From Rhizobiaceae bacterium (GTDB lineage Bacteria; Pseudomonadota; Alphaproteobacteria; Rhizobiales; Rhizobiaceae), in contig JACVCH010000018.1 in the NCBI GenBank assembly GCA_016742175.1, positions 25,917-89,916 on the forward strand: 64,000 nt of DNA, read 5' to 3'. Positions 8,780 to 17,163 of the stretch are shown here, piece by piece (the stretch's first letter is position 1; every line of letters starts with the position of its first letter). The notes under the pieces are model-generated. The model searched no databases and had not been told where the DNA came from. It saw nothing but the letters and a program-made list of their open reading frames with translations. The position numbers were made by a program, and so were the translations under genes.

Positions 8780-10303
8780 CTAGCGTCGCCCGGCCACCGC
8801 TCGCTGGCGGGTGGGGAGTGCGGGGAGCGCTTCCATGACGCGCGCCGGTGGCAGGATGGCGATGGCTTCCGTGCCTTCGCGCAGCTTCGAGCGAAGCTGG
8901 AACTCGCCGCCGTGAAGTTCGAGCAGGCCCTGGACGATGGGCAGGCCGAGCCCGGTTCCCTGCTCGGCGCTCTTGATGGCGATCGAGCCCTGGCCGAAGG
9001 CGGAGAGAACGACGGGAATTTCCTCGGCCGGAATACCGGGTCCGTTGTCCTTGACCGAGACATACTGCCCGCCGCCGGCCGTCCAGCCGACGCGCACGCG
9101 CACTTCCGAACCGTTCGGCGCGAACTTCACGGCATTGGAGATGAGGTTGAGCGTGATCTGGCGCAGCGAACGTTCATCCGCGAGAAGGCGCGGCAGGGTC
9201 GGTTCGAACTGCTGGACGAGGCGGATCGACTTCTTGTGCGCCTTCAACTCCATCAGATGGCAGCATTCCTCGACGACGCCGGTCAGCGACAGCGGCTCCT
9301 CGTTGAGCTGGTAGCGGCCTGCCTCGATGCGCGAGAGGTCGAGGATTTCGTTGATGAGATTGAGCAGGTGCTGGCCGGACGCGTTGATGTCGCGCGAATA
9401 GTCGCGATAGGTCTCGTTGTGCATCGGCCCGAGAACCTCGTTGCCCATGACTTCCGAAAAACCGAGGATCGCGTTCAGCGGCGTGCGCAATTCGTGGCTC
9501 ATCGTGGCGAGGAAGCGCGACTTGGCTAGGTTCGCTTCCTCGGCGCGGCGGCGGGCCTCGTCCGACATGGACTTCGCCGTCTCCAGCTCGCCGATCAGCC
9601 CGTCCTTCTCAGCCTGGTAGGAAAGGAGCATGACGGCCGAACGGTTCATGTGGCGGGCGACGAAGGTGAAGAAGCCGAGCGAGACGGCGAGCAGCGCCAC
9701 CATGATCGCCTCGACCGGCATCGCCATGTTGACGGTCAGGTAGGCAAAGACCGCGACCGGCAGGGCGAAGGTGAGGAAGAGGGCGCCGCGCAGCGTATGC
9801 GAGATCAGCGCGGTCGAGGCGATGGCCAGCAGCAGAACGACCGTCTTCAGGACGGTGAACTGGTCGAGCTGACATTCGACGCATTCGATGGTCGCCAGAT
9901 ACGCCCAGCCGAGCCCGGAAACGAAATGGCCGAGCAGGAAGGAGCGCTTGACGCCGACGGCGTCGAGTTCGTTGATGTCGGCCCGGTCGACGCGGCGGGC
10001 GATCAGCGCGAGGCCGAGATAGCAGGCGACGGTGATGATCGCCCAGATGACGATCTGCGGCCCGGTGCCGGCGAAGACGCCGCCCGCCATGACGACCACC
10101 ACCATCAGCGGGATCGCCGCCGCCGTGTTGATCATCGCGCGGGCGTGGAGCTTCAGGAGGTCGCGTTCGAAGACCGGATTGCCCTCGCGCTGCGACAGGC
10201 GCTCGCGCGTGCGCCGGACGGCCTTGGCGACATCGGTGTTGCGATGCGCCTTTCTGCGGTCCACGATATTCTTGTCGGCAAGTTGCGTGCCTGTAAACGC
10301 CAT
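8780..10303 (-). CDS. Membrane sensor histidine kinase (HisKA-HATPase)
   Basis: A 507-residue orphan kinase. Residues 1-55 are basic and cytoplasmic. About six transmembrane helices follow (roughly 57-80, 84-103, 120-140, 151-168, 172-192 and 197-216). A short coiled coil (230-262) leads to the HisKA box FLATMSHELRTPLNA with the phospho-acceptor H270. The ATPase domain has N box NLISNAVKF, G1 DNGPGIPAE and G2 GTGLGLPIV. There is no receiver domain and no response regulator next to it. The HisKA sequence resembles the PleC/PdhS-type kinases of alphaproteobacteria. The signal sensed is unknown, and the membrane part is a candidate sensor. Confidence 0.9.
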   Translation of the reverse strand: MAFTGTQLADKNIVDRRKAHRNTDVAKAVRRTRERLSQREGNPVFERDLLKLHARAMINTAAAIPLMVVVVMAGGVFAGTGPQIVIWAIITVACYLGLALIARRVDRADINELDAVGVKRSFLLGHFVSGLGWAYLATIECVECQLDQFTVLKTVVLLLAIASTALISHTLRGALFLTFALPVAVFAYLTVNMAMPVEAIMVALLAVSLGFFTFVARHMNRSAVMLLSYQAEKDGLIGELETAKSMSDEARRRAEEANLAKSRFLATMSHELRTPLNAILGFSEVMGNEVLGPMHNETYRDYSRDINASGQHLLNLINEILDLSRIEAGRYQLNEEPLSLTGVVEECCHLMELKAHKKSIRLVQQFEPTLPRLLADERSLRQITLNLISNAVKFAPNGSEVRVRVGWTAGGGQYVSVKDNGPGIPAEEIPVVLSAFGQGSIAIKSAEQGTGLGLPIVQGLLELHGGEFQLRSKLREGTEAIAILPPARVMEALPALPTRQRAVAGRR

Positions 10304-10434
10304 ACGAAATATCAGTCAATGCGCGCCAATGATCGCCGCGAAGTCTAAGCACAGAAGATTAAGAGACCCTTCGCTTGCCAGTCCTTCCCTTTCGCAGACC
10401 AAGGCAGGCCCGCAGACGGCGGGGCAGGGGCGCG

Positions 10435-10995
10435 ATGCGTCCGCTCGGCCTGCGCGACCTGGCGCTGACGGCGGGCATGTTCCTGATCCTCGGCGCGCTC
10501 GCCTGGAACTTCGAGCAGCGCGCGGCGCACGAGATCGTCTCGACGGTGCGCGTGATCGACGGCGACACGATCGATTCGCGCGACGGGCGCATCCGGCTCG
10601 TCGGCATCGACGCGCCGGAACTCGACCAGACCTGCGACAATGGCGTTGCGATCTATGATTGCGGCCGCGAGGCGCGCGAGCGGCTGCGGCAGCTTGTCGG
10701 AGGGCAAGAAATCACCTGCGCGACGCGACGCAAGGACCGCTACGGCAGGTTCCTCGCAACCTGCCACGCCGGCGACGTGAACCTTGCCGCGCGGATGGTC
10801 GAGACGGGCTGGGCGGTCGCGTCCGGAGACTATGACATTGCCGAGATGCGCGCGCGAACCGCGCGGCGCGGCATCTGGGCTGGCGATTTCGAGCGGCCGC
10901 GCGAGTGGCGCTCGACGCGCGGCATGGCGAGCGAGGATGGCGGATTGTTCGATCCGGTCCTCGACCGCCTGCGGCTTTGGGTCGATCGCTGGTGA
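10435..10995 (+). CDS. Thermonuclease (SNase-like) family protein, membrane-anchored
   Basis: About 186 residues from the ATG at 10435, which has AGGGG 4 nt upstream; an in-frame TTG at 10375 would add 20 arginine-rich residues. One hydrophobic helix near the N-terminus acts as signal anchor. The OB-fold domain holds the staphylococcal nuclease catalytic set: VIDGDTI, IRLVGIDAPE and DRYGRFLA. Four or more cysteines (in QTCDNG, YDCGRE, ITCATR and ATCHAG) suggest disulfides, in line with a periplasmic location. Likely a secreted or surface nuclease. Diverges from the sensor kinase gene. Confidence 0.83.
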   Translation: MRPLGLRDLALTAGMFLILGALAWNFEQRAAHEIVSTVRVIDGDTIDSRDGRIRLVGIDAPELDQTCDNGVAIYDCGREARERLRQLVGGQEITCATRRKDRYGRFLATCHAGDVNLAARMVETGWAVASGDYDIAEMRARTARRGIWAGDFERPREWRSTRGMASEDGGLFDPVLDRLRLWVDRW

Positions 10996-11058
10996 AACGC
11001 GTCTGGCGGGTGAGGCGATTTCCGGTCTAGAGATGGAATGAACCAGGGAGAGACACGA

Positions 11059-11670
11059 ATGAAGCTTTACGACGGTGGCCGCGCGCCGAACCCGCGCCGG
11101 GTGCGGATTTTTCTCGCCGAAAAGGGCATCGAGGTCCCGCTCGAGCCGGTGGACATGGGCGCGATGGGGCACAAGTCCGAGGCGGTGACGCGCCGCAACC
11201 CGCTGCAGCGCCTGCCGGTGCTCGAGCTCGACGACGGCACGATCCTCGCCGAATCGGTCGCGATCTGCCGCTATTTCGAGGAGCTTCAGCCCGAGCCGCC
11301 GCTGTTCGGCACCGGCGCGCTGGGGCGTGCGCAGGTCGAGATGTGGCAGCGGCGCATGGAACTGCACTTCCTCTCCGCCGTCGCGCAGGCCTTCCGGCAC
11401 ATCCATCCGGCGATGAAGGAATGGGAAGTGCCGCAGATTCCCGAATGGGGCGAGGCGAACAAGCCGAAGGCGATCGACTATCTGCACATGCTCGACCGCC
11501 ATCTAGCCGACAGCCGCTTCATCGCCGGCGACGACTACACGATCGCCGACATCACCGGCCTCGTCGGTGTCGAGTTCATGAAGCCGGCGCGGCTGGAAGT
11601 GCCTGCCAAGCTCGAGAACGTGAAGCGCTGGTTCGCGGAGGTCTCTGCGCGGCCGAGCGCCAAGGCCTGA
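11059..11670 (+). CDS. Glutathione S-transferase family protein
   Basis: About 203 residues with a thioredoxin-like N-terminal domain (MKLYDGGRAPNPRRVRIFLAE), the cis-proline region NPLQRLPVLELDDG and the glutathione gamma-glutamyl site AESVAICRY. The all-helical C-terminal domain ends with the N-capping segment YTIADITGL. The ATG at 11059 has AGGGAG 8 nt upstream and is preferred over 11038. The stop overlaps the region where the next gene begins. The substrate is not predictable. Confidence 0.88.
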   Translation: MKLYDGGRAPNPRRVRIFLAEKGIEVPLEPVDMGAMGHKSEAVTRRNPLQRLPVLELDDGTILAESVAICRYFEELQPEPPLFGTGALGRAQVEMWQRRMELHFLSAVAQAFRHIHPAMKEWEVPQIPEWGEANKPKAIDYLHMLDRHLADSRFIAGDDYTIADITGLVGVEFMKPARLEVPAKLENVKRWFAEVSARPSAKA

Positions 11671-12296
11671 TCCTGGGCGAAGCGGAGGAACTCGCCCGGC
11701 GCATCGGGCTCTGCCGGATCTGCCGGGACGCGCCTTTCAAGTTCCCGCTGCCGCACGAGCCGCGCCCGGTCGTGGTCGCATCCTCGACCGCCCGCGTGCT
11801 GATCGCCGGACAGGCGCCGGGCACGCGCGTTCACGCGACGGGTCTGCCCTTCAACGACCGTTCGGGCGACCGGCTTCGCGACTGGATGGGCGTCACGCGC
11901 GCGGAATTCTACGACCCGGCACGCTTCGCCATCGTTCCGATGGGATTCTGCTTTCCCGGCCAGGACGCCAAGGGCGGCGACCTGCCGCCGCGCCGCGAAT
12001 GCGCGCCGGCCTGGCGCGCGCCGCTTTTGGCGACCATGCCGCAGATCGACCTCGTACTGGCGATCGGGCTTCATGCCCAGCGCTGGCATCTCGGGCCTGC
12101 GTTCGGCCGCTCGCTGACGAACAATGTCGAGAACTGGCGGGCGATCTTCCTGCGCAACACGGCCCCGCGCATCATGCCGCTGCCGCATCCCTCCTGGCGC
12201 AACACGGGCTGGCTGAAACGGCACCCGTTCTTCGAAAGCGAATTGCTTCCGGTGCTGCGCCGCGAAATCCGATTGTCGATGGAGCCCGGCAATTAG
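11667..12296 (+). CDS. Uracil-DNA glycosylase family protein; start codon unclear
   Basis: About 209 residues of UDG-like sequence: N-terminal LCRIC, then LIAGQAPGTRVHATGLPFND (motif 1, with Q where many families have E or N), FAIVPMGFCFPGQ and the C-terminal LPHPSWRNTGW (HPS motif). Cysteines in LCRIC, MGFCF and RECAP could hold an iron-sulfur cluster as in UDG families 4 and 5. There is no ATG, GTG or TTG near the expected N-terminus. A CTG at 11667 overlaps the GST stop (CTGA), with AAGG at 11662-11665. The true start is therefore uncertain; the reading frame stays open upstream inside the GST gene. Confidence 0.72.
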   Translation: MILGEAEELARRIGLCRICRDAPFKFPLPHEPRPVVVASSTARVLIAGQAPGTRVHATGLPFNDRSGDRLRDWMGVTRAEFYDPARFAIVPMGFCFPGQDAKGGDLPPRRECAPAWRAPLLATMPQIDLVLAIGLHAQRWHLGPAFGRSLTNNVENWRAIFLRNTAPRIMPLPHPSWRNTGWLKRHPFFESELLPVLRREIRLSMEPGN

Positions 12297-12370
12297 GACG
12301 ATTTTGCTTCGATGAGGGTCGATGCCCCTGCTTCATGCTTGGCTATCGCGGGAAACTTCGTCATTTTAGC

Positions 12371-12384
12371 ATGAGATTTCTCAT
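12371..12384. promoter_or_regulatory. Palindrome before the Lrp/AsnC gene, candidate autoregulatory operator
   Basis: ATGAGA-TT-TCTCAT is a perfect 6-bp inverted repeat that ends 11 nt before the ATG of the Lrp-type gene, directly upstream of its GGAG ribosome binding site. Lrp-family genes are often autoregulated through such AT-rich palindromes. The operator role is inferred. Confidence 0.4.
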
Positions 12385-12395
12385 CGGAGCCTCAA

Positions 12396-12893
12396 ATGGA
12401 CCGCCTCGACCGCAAGATCCTGCGCCTGCTGCAGGAAGATTCCACGCTCGCCGTGGCCGACGTCGCCAAGAAGGTGGGCCTGTCGACGACGCCGTGCTGG
12501 CGCCGCATCCAGAAGCTCGAGGAAGAAGGCGTCATCCGCAAGCGGGTGGCACTGCTCGATCCGGTGCGCATCAATGCGCGGGTGACGGTGTTCGTCTCGA
12601 TCCGAACGAACTCGCACAGCCACGAATGGCTGCGCCGGTTCTCCGAGGTCATCCAGGAGTTCCCCGAAGTCATCGAGTTCTACCGGATGAGCGGCGACAT
12701 CGACTATCTGCTGCGCGTCGTCGTGCCCGACATCGCCGCCTACGACGCCTTCTACAAGCGCCTGATCGCCAAGATCGAGATCCGCGACGTGTCCTCGTCC
12801 TTCGCCATGGAGCAGATCAAGTACACGACCGAACTGCCGCTCGACTACATGGTGCTCGACAAGGAGAGCGGTTCGTCCAGCAATGCCGCTTGA
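12396..12893 (+). CDS. Lrp/AsnC family transcriptional regulator
   Basis: A 165-residue regulator with an N-terminal winged helix-turn-helix (LDRKILRLLQEDSTLAVADV then KKVGLSTTPCWRRI) and a C-terminal RAM ligand-binding domain (VSIRTNSHS, FYRMSGDIDYLLRVVVPD). Such proteins form octamers or similar assemblies and sense amino acids. It ends exactly where the convergent dehydrogenase gene ends, with no gap. GGAG lies 6 nt before the ATG. The target genes are unknown; the family is often divergent from an amino-acid gene, but here the upstream neighbour is co-directional. Confidence 0.92.
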   Translation: MDRLDRKILRLLQEDSTLAVADVAKKVGLSTTPCWRRIQKLEEEGVIRKRVALLDPVRINARVTVFVSIRTNSHSHEWLRRFSEVIQEFPEVIEFYRMSGDIDYLLRVVVPDIAAYDAFYKRLIAKIEIRDVSSSFAMEQIKYTTELPLDYMVLDKESGSSSNAA

Positions 12894-13760
12894 TCAGGAA
12901 AGACGCGAGATCAGGGACGACGTGTCCCAGCGCTTGCCGCCCTTGCCCTGCACGTCCTTGTAGAATTGGTCGATCAGCGCGGTGACGGGAAGCTGTGCGC
13001 CGTTGCGGTCGGCTTCCTCGAGGCAGATGCCGAGATCCTTGCGCATCCAGTCGACTGCGAAGCCGAAATCGAACTTGCCGTCGCGCATCGTCTTCCAGCG
13101 GTTTTCCATCTGCCACGAGCCTGCGGCGCCCTTGGAGATCACCTCGACGACCTTCTCGATGTCGAGCCCGGCGCGCTGGCCGAAGGCGATGCCTTCCGAC
13201 AGGCCCTGAACGAGGCCGGCGATGCAGATCTGGTTGATCATCTTCGTCAACTGGCCCGCGCCGACCGGCCCCATCAGCCCGACCATGCGCGCATAGGCGT
13301 CGATGACGGGCTTTGCCTTGTCGAAGACCGCCTGGTCGCCGCCGCACATGACGGTGAGGACGCCGTTCTCGGCGCCCGCCTGGCCGCCCGAGACGGGGGC
13401 GTCGATGAAGCCGATGCCCTTTTCGCCGGCGAGGGCCGCGAGTTCGCGGGCGACTTCGGCCGAAGCGGTCGTGTTGTCGATGAAGATCGCGCCAGAAGCC
13501 ACTGACGCGAAGGCGCCATTCTCGCCGAGCGTGACGGAGCGCAGATCGTCGTCATTGCCGACGCAGGAGAAGACGAAATCGGCGCCCTTGGCGGCGTCGG
13601 CCGGCGTCTTTGCCGATTTGCCCGAAAACTCGGCGGCCCATTTCTCGGCCTTGGCGGAGGTGCGGTTGTAGACGGTGACGTCGTGGCCGCCCTTGGTCTT
13701 GAGATATCCCGCCATCGGGTATCCCATCACGCCCAAACCCAGAAATGCGACCTTCGCCAT
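12894..13760 (-). CDS. NAD(P)-dependent oxidoreductase (3-hydroxyisobutyrate/glyoxylate reductase type)
   Basis: A 288-residue beta-hydroxyacid dehydrogenase with the classic motifs: nucleotide loop FLGLGVMGYPMA, substrate loop FIDAPVSGGQAG, catalytic K173 in GQLTKMINQ and the C-terminal DLGICLEEA. NRTSAKAEKW after beta-2 suggests NADP(H). This is the normal version of the family, in contrast to the gene at 3095-4006. A strong AGGAGGAGAGG ribosome binding site precedes the ATG. mobB lies 23 nt upstream on the same strand, so it may be read from the molybdenum-cofactor operon. It could act in valine breakdown or succinic/glyoxylic semialdehyde reduction. Confidence 0.88.
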   Translation of the reverse strand: MAKVAFLGLGVMGYPMAGYLKTKGGHDVTVYNRTSAKAEKWAAEFSGKSAKTPADAAKGADFVFSCVGNDDDLRSVTLGENGAFASVASGAIFIDNTTASAEVARELAALAGEKGIGFIDAPVSGGQAGAENGVLTVMCGGDQAVFDKAKPVIDAYARMVGLMGPVGAGQLTKMINQICIAGLVQGLSEGIAFGQRAGLDIEKVVEVISKGAAGSWQMENRWKTMRDGKFDFGFAVDWMRKDLGICLEEADRNGAQLPVTALIDQFYKDVQGKGGKRWDTSSLISRLS

Positions 13761-13783
13761 CGTCCTCTCCTCCTCTTCGTGCT

Positions 13784-14287
13784 TCAGAGCCCCAGCCGGG
13801 ACGTAATGAAATCTGCCATTGCCGCTATGTCATCGATCGCGAAGACGGGCAAGGTTTCGCCCGGCAATGCGTGGTCGCTGGCGACCGCGACGATGTTGGG
13901 GTCGTCGACGGAAAGCGGGCGCGTGTCCTTCGCCGCGCGCCGGCGCGTCTCGATCTTCAGGTGACCCTCGCGCTTGTAGCCCTCGACGATGACGAGGTCG
14001 CAAGGCGAAAGGCGAGCCAGGACGTCGTCGAGCGAAGGTTCACGCTCGTCGCGCAATTCGTGCATCAGGGCCCAGCGATTTCCCGAGACGATCGCGACCT
14101 CTCCGGCGCCGGCCTCCCGGTGGCGGTGCGAATCCGTGCCGGGCTGGTCGATGTCGAAGGCGTGGTGCGCGTGCTTGACGGTCGAGACCTTCAGCCCGCG
14201 CGCGACGAACTCGGTCACGAGCCGCTCGGTGAGCGTCGTCTTGCCGGAATTCTTCCAGCCGGTGATGCCAATGACGCGCTGGTTCAT
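13784..14287 (-). CDS. mobB: Molybdopterin-guanine dinucleotide biosynthesis adaptor MobB
   Basis: A 167-residue GTP-binding protein with P-loop GWKNSGKTTL at residues 10-19, the DLVIVEGYKREGHLK segment typical of MobB, and HAHHAFDIDQPGTDSHRHREAG in the nucleotide-binding core. MobB assists MobA in attaching GMP to molybdopterin. The start overlaps the mobA stop by 4 nt. It is the last gene of the cofactor operon unless the dehydrogenase 23 nt downstream is also included. Confidence 0.92.
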   Translation of the reverse strand: MNQRVIGITGWKNSGKTTLTERLVTEFVARGLKVSTVKHAHHAFDIDQPGTDSHRHREAGAGEVAIVSGNRWALMHELRDEREPSLDDVLARLSPCDLVIVEGYKREGHLKIETRRRAAKDTRPLSVDDPNIVAVASDHALPGETLPVFAIDDIAAMADFITSRLGL

Positions 14288-14868
14288 GGTTCGATCAGGC
14301 GCTCCGCTTCGGCGAGGTCGTCGGGTGTGTTGACATTAAAAAATGGATCGAAGGGTTCGCTCGCAAAGTCGATGGCGTCGAAACCGAACTCATCGAGAAA
14401 TGCCATGACCTTGCGGGTTTCGGCTCGTGTGAGAAATGCGGTCAGCGGATCGAGCGCGGCGATCGGCCAGAGGGCGAAGACGGGGTGGACGCGCCCGCCG
14501 GATCGCGCGACCTGGATACGGGCGGAATCGCCAGCGCAAAGGCGCTGGACGAGGTCGGGTGGAAAGAAGGGCGTATCGACGGCGACGCTGGCGAGCGACG
14601 CATGGCCGCGCGGTTGCGCCCATTGGAGACCGGCCTGGATCCCGGCGAGCGGGCCATCGAAAGTTGCGGTCGCGTCGGCAATGACCGGCGCATTTACCGC
14701 ATCCGGTCCCAGCATGTTCGAACTGACGACGACGTCGTCCACCTGGCTGGAAAGACGCGCGACGGCGCGGTCGAGCAGCGTTTGGCCGGCCAGAATCGTC
14801 ATCGCCTTGTCGCTGCCGCCCATGCGCGTCGAGCGTCCGCCTGCGAGGACGAGGCCGCATATGCTCAT
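14284..14868 (-). CDS. mobA: Molybdenum cofactor guanylyltransferase
   Basis: A 194-residue nucleotidyltransferase that joins GTP to Mo-molybdopterin to make the bis-MGD cofactor used by DMSO-reductase-family enzymes. The signature is LAGGRSTRMGGSDKAM near the N-terminus; the substrate site includes GPLAGIQAGLQ and VDTPFFPPDL. The start overlaps the stop of the MFS gene by 4 nt and the stop overlaps the mobB start by 4 nt, indicating tight co-translation. Confidence 0.93.
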   Translation of the reverse strand: MSICGLVLAGGRSTRMGGSDKAMTILAGQTLLDRAVARLSSQVDDVVVSSNMLGPDAVNAPVIADATATFDGPLAGIQAGLQWAQPRGHASLASVAVDTPFFPPDLVQRLCAGDSARIQVARSGGRVHPVFALWPIAALDPLTAFLTRAETRKVMAFLDEFGFDAIDFASEPFDPFFNVNTPDDLAEAERLIEP

Positions 14869-16079
14869 CGCGCCAACTCGCCCTTGCGCGCGGCGACGTT
14901 CAGCACGTAGAGCGCGGCGAGGATGCCGGAGCAGGACGAGGCCAGCATGACCCAGAGAAGCGGCGCCGGGCCGGTTTCCGGGCCGAGCAGCGCGCCGGCG
15001 AGGATCGAAAGCCCCGCGCCGCCGCCGATCTGCAGCGAGCCGCCGAGCCCCGAGGCCGAGCCCGCGATGTGCGGGCGCACCGAAACGATGCCGGCCATGG
15101 CGTTGGGCAGCGTCATGCCGTTGCCGAGGCCGACGAACATGACCGGTACGAAGAGCGAGGCCGGCGAGACGTAGCCGGCGAAATAGAGGAGAAGCGGCAC
15201 GGACATGCCGCTCGCCGCGACGATGTTGCCGGTCATCAGCATGCGGTTGATGCCGAGGCGGCTCGACAGGCGGCCGGAGAGGAAATTGCCGACCAGGTAG
15301 CCGACCGAGACGAAGCCGAAATAGAACCCGTATTGCGAAGGCGACAGGCCGAAGATTTCGCTCGCGACATAGGGCCCGCCGCCGAGGAAGGCGAAGAAGG
15401 TGCCGGATGTGAACGCCGCCGTCAGCGTGTAGCCCCAGAACCGCTCCGACCGGATCAGCTCGGGATAGGAACGCACCTGCTCGAACAGCGACGACGAGGG
15501 CCGAAGATTGGTTTCGCCGAGATCGACCCAGATGATGGCGAAGGAGACGAGGCCGAAGGCGAAGGTGAGCAGGAAGGTCGACTGCCAGCCATAGAGCTCG
15601 TCGAGAAAGCCGCCGATGATCGGGCCGATCATCGGAACGAGCGTCATGCCCATCGTGACGTAGCCGATCTTGCTCGCCGCCTGGTCCGGCCCGACCGTGT
15701 CGCGCACGATCGCCCGCGACAGAACCATGCCGGCGGCCGAGAACGCCTGGAGGATGCGGCAGGCGAGCAGGATTTCGATCGTGGGTGCGAACATCGCCGC
15801 GAGCGTGCCGACGAGGAAGACTGAAAAGCAGATGAGCAGGACCGGCCGGCGCCCGAACCTGTCCGACGCCGGGCCGATGAAGAGCTGAAGGATTGCGGTG
15901 GCGACGAGATAGAGCGCGACCGCAAGCTGCACGACCGCGTAGTCGGCATCGAAATGCCGCGCCATTGCGGGCAGGGACGGCAGGAAGACGTTCATCGCCA
16001 GCGTGCTCGACGCCGTCGCCATGACGAGCGTGAAGATATGTGGCGGCGTTGCCGATCGATGGGCGAGGGGAAGCGTCAT
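14865..16079 (-). CDS. Bcr/CflA family MFS transporter
   Basis: A 404-residue major facilitator with 12 predicted helices. After helix 1 comes LPSLPAMARHF, and the loop 2-3 motif A is GPASDRFGRRPVLL. Helix 4-5 has RILQAFSAAGMVLSRAIVRD, the antiporter-type motif of Bcr/CflA drug exporters. Family members export drugs, sulfonamides or cysteine. Here the gene is coupled to mobA by a 4-nt overlap and lies downstream of moaA and an EamA transporter, which is unexpected for a plain drug pump. The substrate is unknown. Confidence 0.88.
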   Translation of the reverse strand: MTLPLAHRSATPPHIFTLVMATASSTLAMNVFLPSLPAMARHFDADYAVVQLAVALYLVATAILQLFIGPASDRFGRRPVLLICFSVFLVGTLAAMFAPTIEILLACRILQAFSAAGMVLSRAIVRDTVGPDQAASKIGYVTMGMTLVPMIGPIIGGFLDELYGWQSTFLLTFAFGLVSFAIIWVDLGETNLRPSSSLFEQVRSYPELIRSERFWGYTLTAAFTSGTFFAFLGGGPYVASEIFGLSPSQYGFYFGFVSVGYLVGNFLSGRLSSRLGINRMLMTGNIVAASGMSVPLLLYFAGYVSPASLFVPVMFVGLGNGMTLPNAMAGIVSVRPHIAGSASGLGGSLQIGGGAGLSILAGALLGPETGPAPLLWVMLASSCSGILAALYVLNVAARKGELAR

Positions 16080-16145
16080 CGGGTTGAAGTAAACGCGTTA
16101 ATCATGCCGCCTGAATAGGCCTCCTCCGCGCCCGCTTCAAGCGCC

Positions 16146-17102
16146 TCAGGCGCCGTCGGGCGCCATCGCGGGCGTCGTTGTCTCGATCACCGGTTGCGTC
16201 TTGCCGGCATGTCGCTCGCGGTAGAGCGTATAGAGCCCCGATGCGACGACGATCGCCGCGCCGACCAGCATGGCGGTGTCGGGAACTTCGCCGAAGACGA
16301 GCAGGCCGATGAGCAGGGCCCAGATCAGCGCCGTGTAGCGGAACGGGGCGACGAAGGAGATGTCGCCGACCCGCATGGCCATGATGATGAACTGGTAGCC
16401 GACGATCAGCAGCAGGGCGGCTGCGAACAGGAGCGACGTCGAGGTTACGGTCATGTCCGTCCAGCCGCCATAGGGCACGACGAGGACACCGCCGGCGATG
16501 GTGACGAAGAGCGCGGTCGCAAAGGAGACGGCAAGCGTCGGGATGCCTTCGGGAATCCGCCGGGTGATGAGGTCGCGAACCGCGCAGAAGGCGACGCAGA
16601 GGAGCGCCAGAAGCGCATAGGAATTGAAGCCCTCGAAACCGGGCCGCACGATGATCAGGACACCCGCGAAGCCGACGAGAATGGCGGTCCAGCGCCGCCA
16701 GCCGACCGGCTCGTTCATGAACAGCGCCGCGCCCATGGTGACGGCGAGCGGCAGCGCCTGCAGGATGGCAGAGACGTTCGCGAGCGGCATCTGCGCCAGC
16801 GCCGCGAGGAAGCACAAGGTGCTGCCGACCTCGCCGATGGCGCGGATGGCGACGAGCGGCTGGCGAATGAGCCCGAGCGCGCGAAGGACGCCGCTGTGCC
16901 AGGCGAGGAGACCGATCAGGATCGTCGCGAAGGTGCCGCGGACGACCATCACCTGCGCAGCATTCATCTCGCCGATGACCGATTTGGTCAGCGCGTCGTT
17001 GATCGTGAAACCGGCCATCGAAATGGCCATGAAGAGGGCGGCGCGAAGATTGGGCGAGAGATTCACGGGGGACTGGCTCGTCGGTTGGCTCAACGATGCC
17101 AT
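16146..17102 (-). CDS. DMT family transporter (two EamA domains)
   Basis: About 318 residues with ten hydrophobic helices arranged as two EamA repeats. In the first are MAGFTINDALTK and RGTFATILIGLLAW; in the second are YALLALLCVAFCAVRDLITRR and YTALIWALLIGLLVFGEVP. The E in FGEVPD and the MNEPVGWRRW segment are typical of repeat ends. Members export or import amino acids and other metabolites. The ATG at 17102 is preferred to an in-frame TTG at 17126. It lies 61 nt downstream of moaA and 66 nt upstream of the MFS gene, all on the minus strand. Confidence 0.86.
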   Translation of the reverse strand: MASLSQPTSQSPVNLSPNLRAALFMAISMAGFTINDALTKSVIGEMNAAQVMVVRGTFATILIGLLAWHSGVLRALGLIRQPLVAIRAIGEVGSTLCFLAALAQMPLANVSAILQALPLAVTMGAALFMNEPVGWRRWTAILVGFAGVLIIVRPGFEGFNSYALLALLCVAFCAVRDLITRRIPEGIPTLAVSFATALFVTIAGGVLVVPYGGWTDMTVTSTSLLFAAALLLIVGYQFIIMAMRVGDISFVAPFRYTALIWALLIGLLVFGEVPDTAMLVGAAIVVASGLYTLYRERHAGKTQPVIETTTPAMAPDGA

Positions 17103-17163
17103 AGGATGCCGCTTCGCCGCGCGCAACGGACCAGCGCGGCAAAACTCTACGCCACAGAAGGCA

